This document shows positions 8,441 to 13,267 of a stretch of DNA of 13,267 nucleotides, piece after piece (the stretch's first letter is position 1; every line of letters begins with the position of its first letter). The translations under genes were made by a program, and so were the position numbers. The notes under the pieces were generated by a model. That model had not been told where the DNA came from. It did no database searches and saw only the letters and a list, made by a program, of their open reading frames with translations. Source of the DNA: Chromera velia (lineage: Eukaryota; Sar; Chromeraceae); the NCBI GenBank assembly GCA_018398765.1, contig JAHBMJ010003095.1, positions 1 to 13,267 of the forward strand. Reading direction: 5' to 3'.

Positions 8441-8930
8441 GACTGGGTATAAAATTTGCTATCAGAGATTTGACTTATATAATTCAATGATTCGATCTGA
8501 CAGTCATTTAAGTTAGCTACCATTGAATCGCTACGCGGTTCCCATAAAAAAAAAAAGAATTAATTGACCGGATTTATATGGTGAGCGCATGTTTAATGAA
8601 TGAAACAGTTACTTTAGCTTACTTTAACGCTGCTTACTTAAATGATCTATTTCCTTGGATATACGTATTTTCGTTGTCTTATTAATTCTAAATCCTAAAC
8701 AGTTTAGCTATTGCTATTTTGCCCAGTATTTTGCTAATTAATTGAATGGACCGGTCTAACTACGGTTTTTCAACTACTACTGTAACTCAGTCCGTGATGA
8801 AGTGAAAAAAAAACCTTAGGAAAAACCTTTGCAAAAAAAATTAAAATCTGGAACCAGGCTCTAAATTTGTTACAAGGCACTATTACTTTTCATGCATGAG
8901 TACTCATCTGCTGCATGATGATGTTTTGGC
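8440..8930. other. AT-rich island between convergent genes
   Basis: Composition shifts sharply to AT-rich, with several A-runs (8546-8557, 8805-8814, 8834-8841) and TAATTAAT-like words. No open frame of note lies in it. It resembles the island at 360-640 in composition, but I found no convincing shared sequence. It separates the 3' ends of the peroxidase-like gene and the ABCG gene. It could be a decayed insertion or a termination-rich spacer. Confidence 0.35.
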
Positions 8931-9600
8931 CTACAGTGCATAAACCACCCGGCCAGAGAGTTCTATGACCTTCATACGGTTTCAGAGCAGAGAAGGCGAC
9001 TAGCTGCGTGCCGGTAAGGTGGCCGCCGTTTCTTTAATTCCGAGTCCGTCTCTAATCAACCGATCGAGCAACATGAAGTCATCTCACGCAGGGATTTACA
9101 GGTCGCAAGAGGCTCCAAATACTGCCAATTTTCAAAGCCACAACTCCACAAACCGTCCAGACAAAAGACGTGCACTAGGACTCGGACGTGCAGCACACAA
9201 AATTTTAGATGCTTCGGCATGCATGACTACAGGTGAGGATCGAGGCGCCCCAGCTGACCTCAATGGATCACGTCTCGGGCCCATTCGCATCCACAGGCTC
9301 TTTAGAAGGAAACCAAAAGAGGAACTCAGCAGCCAGGCGAGGAATGAAAACAAACAAAAAAACATCTCGGCTTTCCATACAGAAGCAGAGAATCCATCGA
9401 ACGATTTGTGAATCATCAGTCAACCCTAGAGTCAACCAGCTGCAGAGGAAGGACGCCACCCGGCGTCATCCAATCAAACGAGGCCTCGGCATATGGCGTA
9501 ATCGGCTGATTCATTCATTCATTCATGAAGGGACCTTTGCAGCCACTCTCTCTGCCTGTTTCTCTCTCTCTCTCTTTTCCTCCTCTCTGTGCAGGCACGC
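8931..9600. other. Downstream of the ABCG gene, probable 3' UTR and spacer
   Basis: This follows the ABCG stop (9603-9601 on the minus strand). Open frames on both strands here have no recognisable domain and are treated as chance. It contains an ATTC repeat (9509-9526) that is complementary to a repeat in the last ABCG intron, and a CT-rich tract (9545-9592) just below the stop codon. Confidence 0.35.
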
Positions 9601-9805
9601 CTACTGCACCTGCTTTGCGCTCTTGGAGAACCTCAGGATCAGGTAGGTCAACAACCGGAGCCCCACCGCAGCAACTGCAATTAATCACTCACAGACAGGG
9701 GGGTGGCTGTATGTATGGTTGGTTGGGTGGGTGGTGAAAAGGGTTCGTTTGCTTAACAACTCGCAACAAGGGTCAAAAGGAAGAAGAAGTGAATGAATGA
9801 ATGAA
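9510..9805. repeat. Inverted tetranucleotide repeats flanking the last ABCG exon
   Basis: TTCATTCATTCATTCA at 9510-9525 is the exact reverse complement of TGAATGAATGAATGAA at 9790-9805. One arm lies in the ABCG 3' UTR region and the other in its last intron, so the pair encloses the terminal exon (9674-9601) and its acceptor. Both arms are simple sequence, so the pairing may be accidental. Confidence 0.5.
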
Positions 9806-12613
9806 CGAACCAACGAAATGAGGATATGAAAGAAGCGTGGTATAGCACTCTCTATACGTTTGCTCTTCAAATACCCTCTCCTCTCCCCCTCCCGCACCCC
9901 GAATCTCTTGTCTCTCTGGCTAGAACTCCTCTCGAAAGACCAGGAAGCGACGCACAGACATATGGAAACACTTGCAGGATTGCTACAACGAACACCGAGA
10001 TCCCTACTTGACTCACCCATCTGAGCAGCGACCGCACCGCCAAAGCTGATGGAAATGCCGAGCCGATCCCTCAAGATCACGTCACCTGGAGAAGCCAGAA
10101 AGAACGAGTACAGAAATTAACAAAACAGGTAACCAAAGAGGCATGGAGTGACTTGAAGGCAAGCAGCGGGAGCAGAAAAACCCAGACTATCTTTGTGGAG
10201 TCACAGCGGCACGACGACTGCACATCTTCGCAAGATCACATACATAAACTCAGATCCGAGAAAAAAAAAAAAACAAGAAGGAGACGGTCAGAGAAAAGGA
10301 TTTCAATCGAATTCCACTTCAAGTGAGACAGAACTGAATTGAAGCAATCGCGTGACCCCCCTCCTCCGTCCCTCCATATCCACACGCCAACTACCTGCTG
10401 TCTCTCCAATCTGCTGTCCTTCTAGGTGCACCACCATCGCGCCCTCGTACGCGTACCGCATGAACGAGATGGCCCGCACCCACCTGTCATCATCCAATAT
10501 ATTCAAAATTTATTGAAAGTTCAACGGTCATACTCCCGAAGTAATGGAACAGGTCTCTACTTGTTTCTGCCAATGAGTACCGCAGATCCGCAGACACAAC
10601 ACGAGAGCGCATGCCACACTGAGAGGCCAGAAGAAAGAGAAATTCGCGACGCTCGGTCAACCTAGGAAAGCAGGATGGGCGGGTGACAGGCTCAAACTGA
10701 TCACACAAAAGAATAAATGTCCGAAAGCCCCCCGACAGCCACCGACTGGACACGCGGAAAGAAGGAAGGCACTCTTCGCTCATCTCCCAGCGGCTCCAGC
10801 TCCTCTCAAATTGCCGAATTGGGGACTCTTCACTGACTCCGGGTTTTTCCTTTGTATTGCAACTTTCCTCTTTTTGTCTTCCCAAGAGGAGAGGGGCAGA
10901 GAGATGTGAAGGGATAGAGAAGAGCTGGCCCGACCAACGAAAAGAGAGAACAAAGAAGAGAAGAGACAAAAGTGGTCACAGAGAGGTACAGACAGTCTGA
11001 CCAACCGGATCCAGACAGGAATGTTCTCTGCAGCGACAAGAAAGCCACTCGAGAGGAAGAGCACCTGAAACAAAGACAGGAAGAAAGCAACAGGACAAGA
11101 CAGTGAGGGAGGAGAGGAGAGCACGCTACCGCAAGAGGGCCCGAAAAAAAATACGAAGCCTTCTATAGAGGCCTTCACGGAGAAAAGGAGTTTTAATGAA
11201 GACGAGCAGCAAAAAATGAAGGCAAGAAACGTCAGAGGCAGAAGGGCACACCAGCAGCATAGCAGAAAGGAACGACAGATTCAGCAAAGGCCGGGGCACG
11301 CCCCTTCACGCTCCAACAGCATCAAAATGACCCCGGACAGATTTACAAAAACGATCCCAAACTTTTTTGATGCTGGTCTCTCCTTTGAGGTTCAAAAATG
11401 CAAAAAACAAAAAAGCCATTGGCGTGAACCCCCAAACACCTGTGGGTCACACCGACACCTTTCACTCAGAGCCCCTACCTGAGACACCACGACTGCGGAT
11501 GTGAACATTGCAGTGAAGTCTTTGATGGCAGCGCTGAAAACCAGGCCCCAGGCAGATGCCGCCATCTCAGTCACGTAGACGATCAGCAAAGTGCTAAAGA
11601 AAGCTGCGAACAAACAAAGAAAGACAAGCAAGCTCACGATGTGCTGGTCGTGACACCGCGCAGGAAACGGGCAAGTGCGCAAAATGATCGTCGTCGAATC
11701 TAATTGGAGCTTTAAAACGCTTTGCGTCTTTTTGTGCTCTTCTTCCTTTGTCTGACAGACCGACGCCAGTCATGCCTACCCTTTTGTGTTATGTATAATC
11801 CACAAAAGCAAAGAGTGAGAAGTCCACTCACCCCCGGGCTCCAGGTACAGACCCGACATGAAGTACGCGATGGAGACGCAGAGCACGGGGATCAGAAACT
11901 GAGAAGGAATCTCAGCCACGGTCTTCGAGACGAAATAGGCGGAGAAAGGGTATGCTTTCGAGCTCCGTTCCTTGGCCACCACACGCTTTTCAGCCGGAAA
12001 CACAAAGAGAGCTGCAAGGAAAAAAAGAAGCAGGAAAGGAAAGGAAACAAAGACTGCCACTTAGATGAAGAAGAAATAAAACGACTGAATCGTAGCAGAA
12101 TCAGGGGGAAACCGAACAAAAAAACATCAAGACTCACTGACATCAGCAACCTACCGACACTGCCCCCCAAGTCTCCAAACCCTCCCACTCCCGTGCTCTT
12201 CCCACCCTTTCTATCCATCACCGTACTTCGTGATGCATCCTCCCAGAGGCAAACCCATGCTCAAGATTTCAACCCACCATTGAACATTGGAGTAAAGCAG
12301 AAGTAGATCGTAATGAAGAACAAAAAACCCTCCATAGTCTTCATCTGCAGTCAAAATCAGGCCAACAGATAATGGATGCACCGAAGAGACAGCCAGTCTT
12401 AGGATTCTGAGAAGTCACACCAAACCGGTCAAATCGCATCAAAGAAAAGAAAATCAACCTAAAGAGAAACAAGAAGTTAGTCTGCACCAATCCATAGACA
12501 GAAAGTTTGGGCTTTTCGCAAAAGGCTCAAAGACATTTTTCTTTTTTGGGTCACTTCACAGGTCTCTGGCCCTCCGACCCTCCCTCTCTCTGTGTGTGAG
12601 CGCTGTGTGAGAG

Positions 12614-12655
<42 letters not shown>

Positions 12656-12919
12656 ACGCACAATGCCCATGCAGCAGTCGTCACAGAGAAGCTTCCAAAT
12701 ATCTGAGGACTTAAGAAACAAGAGCCGCTCCAGCTCCTTCCTGTCAGTGACTGACCGCCCCCGGATTTTCCTGCAGTTCTCTCTCCGTCAGCGTCTGAAA
12801 GAAAAGGACGCCCAAAGCAATGCACATCGCGACATGCTGCAACAACTGCGGAGGGTCCAGGATTTTCCCTTCCAGGTTCTTGCACTCCCTTTGCATCAAG
12901 ACACCCGTCTGCACACACA

Positions 12920-12964
<45 letters not shown>

Positions 12965-13267
12965 CACAGATCAAAAGAAAGAAACGCTGTCAAAAGAAGA
13001 AGAGATTCCTCCGTTCCCCGCTAAATTGAGGCATGAGAGAGAGACTGTCTGTGTGTTGCTGGGGCCCGCCCGAAATGTCTTGCGGGATCACAGCACGCAC
13101 GCTCCCCACAGGTACAAAAAGACAGACAGACAGACAGACAGACCGACCAGATAGAACCAAGAGGGGCGTTTTTCAAATTTGGCGACAAACTGCTCAATCG
13201 TGAGCTCTCTCGATAGGACCCTCGGAGGACTGTCCCCCCTGCCCTTGATGCCCCCTCTCTCTCTTCT
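9601..13267 (-). CDS. ABCG/White-family ABC transporter, C-terminal transmembrane domain (5' partial)
   Basis: Nine exons are visible on the minus strand: 13267-13148 (continues beyond the window, or starts at an acceptor just inside it), 12908-12756, 12344-12278, 12011-11832, 11603-11479, 11064-11006, 10483-10395, 10085-10017 and 9674-9601. They join in frame to give 311 residues and a TAG stop. The six membrane spans of an ABCG half-transporter are recognisable, at visible residues about 62-80, 97-118, 144-166, 175-198, 205-227 and 279-302. Family hallmarks are the cytoplasmic stretch AEKRVVAKERSSKAYPFSAY (119-138) followed by KTVAEIP, then FLSSGFLV (220-227) and NIPVWIRWVRAISFMRYAYE (230-249). 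The residues before span 1 (ELTIEQFVAKF, RPSWFYL) are the usual linker after the ATPase domain, which must lie to the right. The loop before span 6 lacks the cysteines seen in some animal ABCG proteins. The substrate cannot be inferred. The family is secure; whether it is a half- or full-size transporter is unknown. Confidence 0.9.
12616..12651. repeat. GT microsatellite in an ABCG intron
   Basis: An uninterrupted GT run lies inside the intron between the visible exons ending at 12756 and starting at 12344. On the transcribed (minus) strand it reads as CA repeats. Confidence 0.9.
12912..12964. repeat. (AC)n-(AG)n microsatellite acting as the pyrimidine tract of an ABCG acceptor
   Basis: On the coding strand it reads as a CT run, then a GT run, then GCAG directly before exon 12908-12756. 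The microsatellite therefore occupies the place of the polypyrimidine tract of this intron. Confidence 0.85.
13121..13147. repeat. GACA tetranucleotide array at an ABCG splice donor
   Basis: On the coding strand the donor GTCGGT (13147-13142) runs straight into CTGT repeats. The opposite end of the same intron is a CT/GT microsatellite, so both splice sites of this 239-bp intron abut simple repeats. Confidence 0.8.

Noticed and set aside
289-8775. Shared 11-base word GTTTTTCAACT between the two AT-rich islands (289-299 and 8765-8775)
   Set aside because: Matches of this length are expected by chance in a window this size, and the flanks do not align.
9019-9646. Two plus-strand frames downstream of the ABCG gene
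   Set aside because: No recognisable domain and no conserved pattern; one runs into DNA opposite the ABCG terminal exon.
12616-13144. Regular repeats resembling a CRISPR-like array
   Set aside because: They are uninterrupted dinucleotide and tetranucleotide microsatellites without unique spacers, in a eukaryotic gene.
12618-13154. 178-codon plus-strand frame
   Set aside because: It runs through three microsatellites and the antisense of an ABCG exon.

Overview
The window looks like nuclear DNA from a photosynthetic, intron-rich protist with a complex (secondary, probably red-type) plastid. The main reason is one protein whose start reads like signal peptide, then transit peptide, then twin-arginine thylakoid-lumen signal, a layout expected when a plastid has extra membranes. 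Short GT-AG introns, many di- and tetranucleotide microsatellites and protein families shared with algae fit a chromerid such as Chromera velia. That organism name is inference; no marker in the window proves it.

Three spliced protein genes can be reconstructed; the reading frames join correctly across all 14 introns. (1) Minus strand, 5213 to 3272, five exons: a 300-residue beta-carbonic anhydrase with its zinc ligands and Asp-Arg dyad intact. (2) Plus strand, 5822 to 8082, three exons: a 358-residue glutathione-peroxidase-fold protein with a lumen-type presequence. Its peroxidatic Cys and tetrad Trp positions appear substituted. (3) Minus strand, from beyond the right edge at 13267 down to 9601, nine visible exons: the C-terminal 311 residues (transmembrane half) of an ABCG/White-type ABC transporter. 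Its ATPase domain lies outside the window.

Layout: 1-3271 has no convincing protein gene. It holds a hammerhead-ribozyme-like fold at 105-173, an AT-rich island with a hairpin, TGCATGCA palindromes and long stretches of imperfect tetranucleotide repeats. The carbonic anhydrase and the peroxidase-like gene diverge from a 608-bp shared upstream region (5214-5821). The peroxidase-like gene and the ABCG gene converge on 8083-9600, which contains a second AT-rich island. Large microsatellites sit inside introns of genes 2 and 3, and in one ABCG intron they form the splice-site surroundings.

The three genes do not form an obvious pathway. The carbonic anhydrase interconverts CO2 and bicarbonate, apparently in the cytosol. 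The peroxidase-like protein is probably lumenal and may have a non-peroxidase role. The transporter is a membrane exporter or lipid mover of unknown substrate. The observations most worth a second look are the hammerhead-like fold, the degenerate lumenal peroxidase-fold protein, and the GTNNGT donor sites that often carry C at +3.
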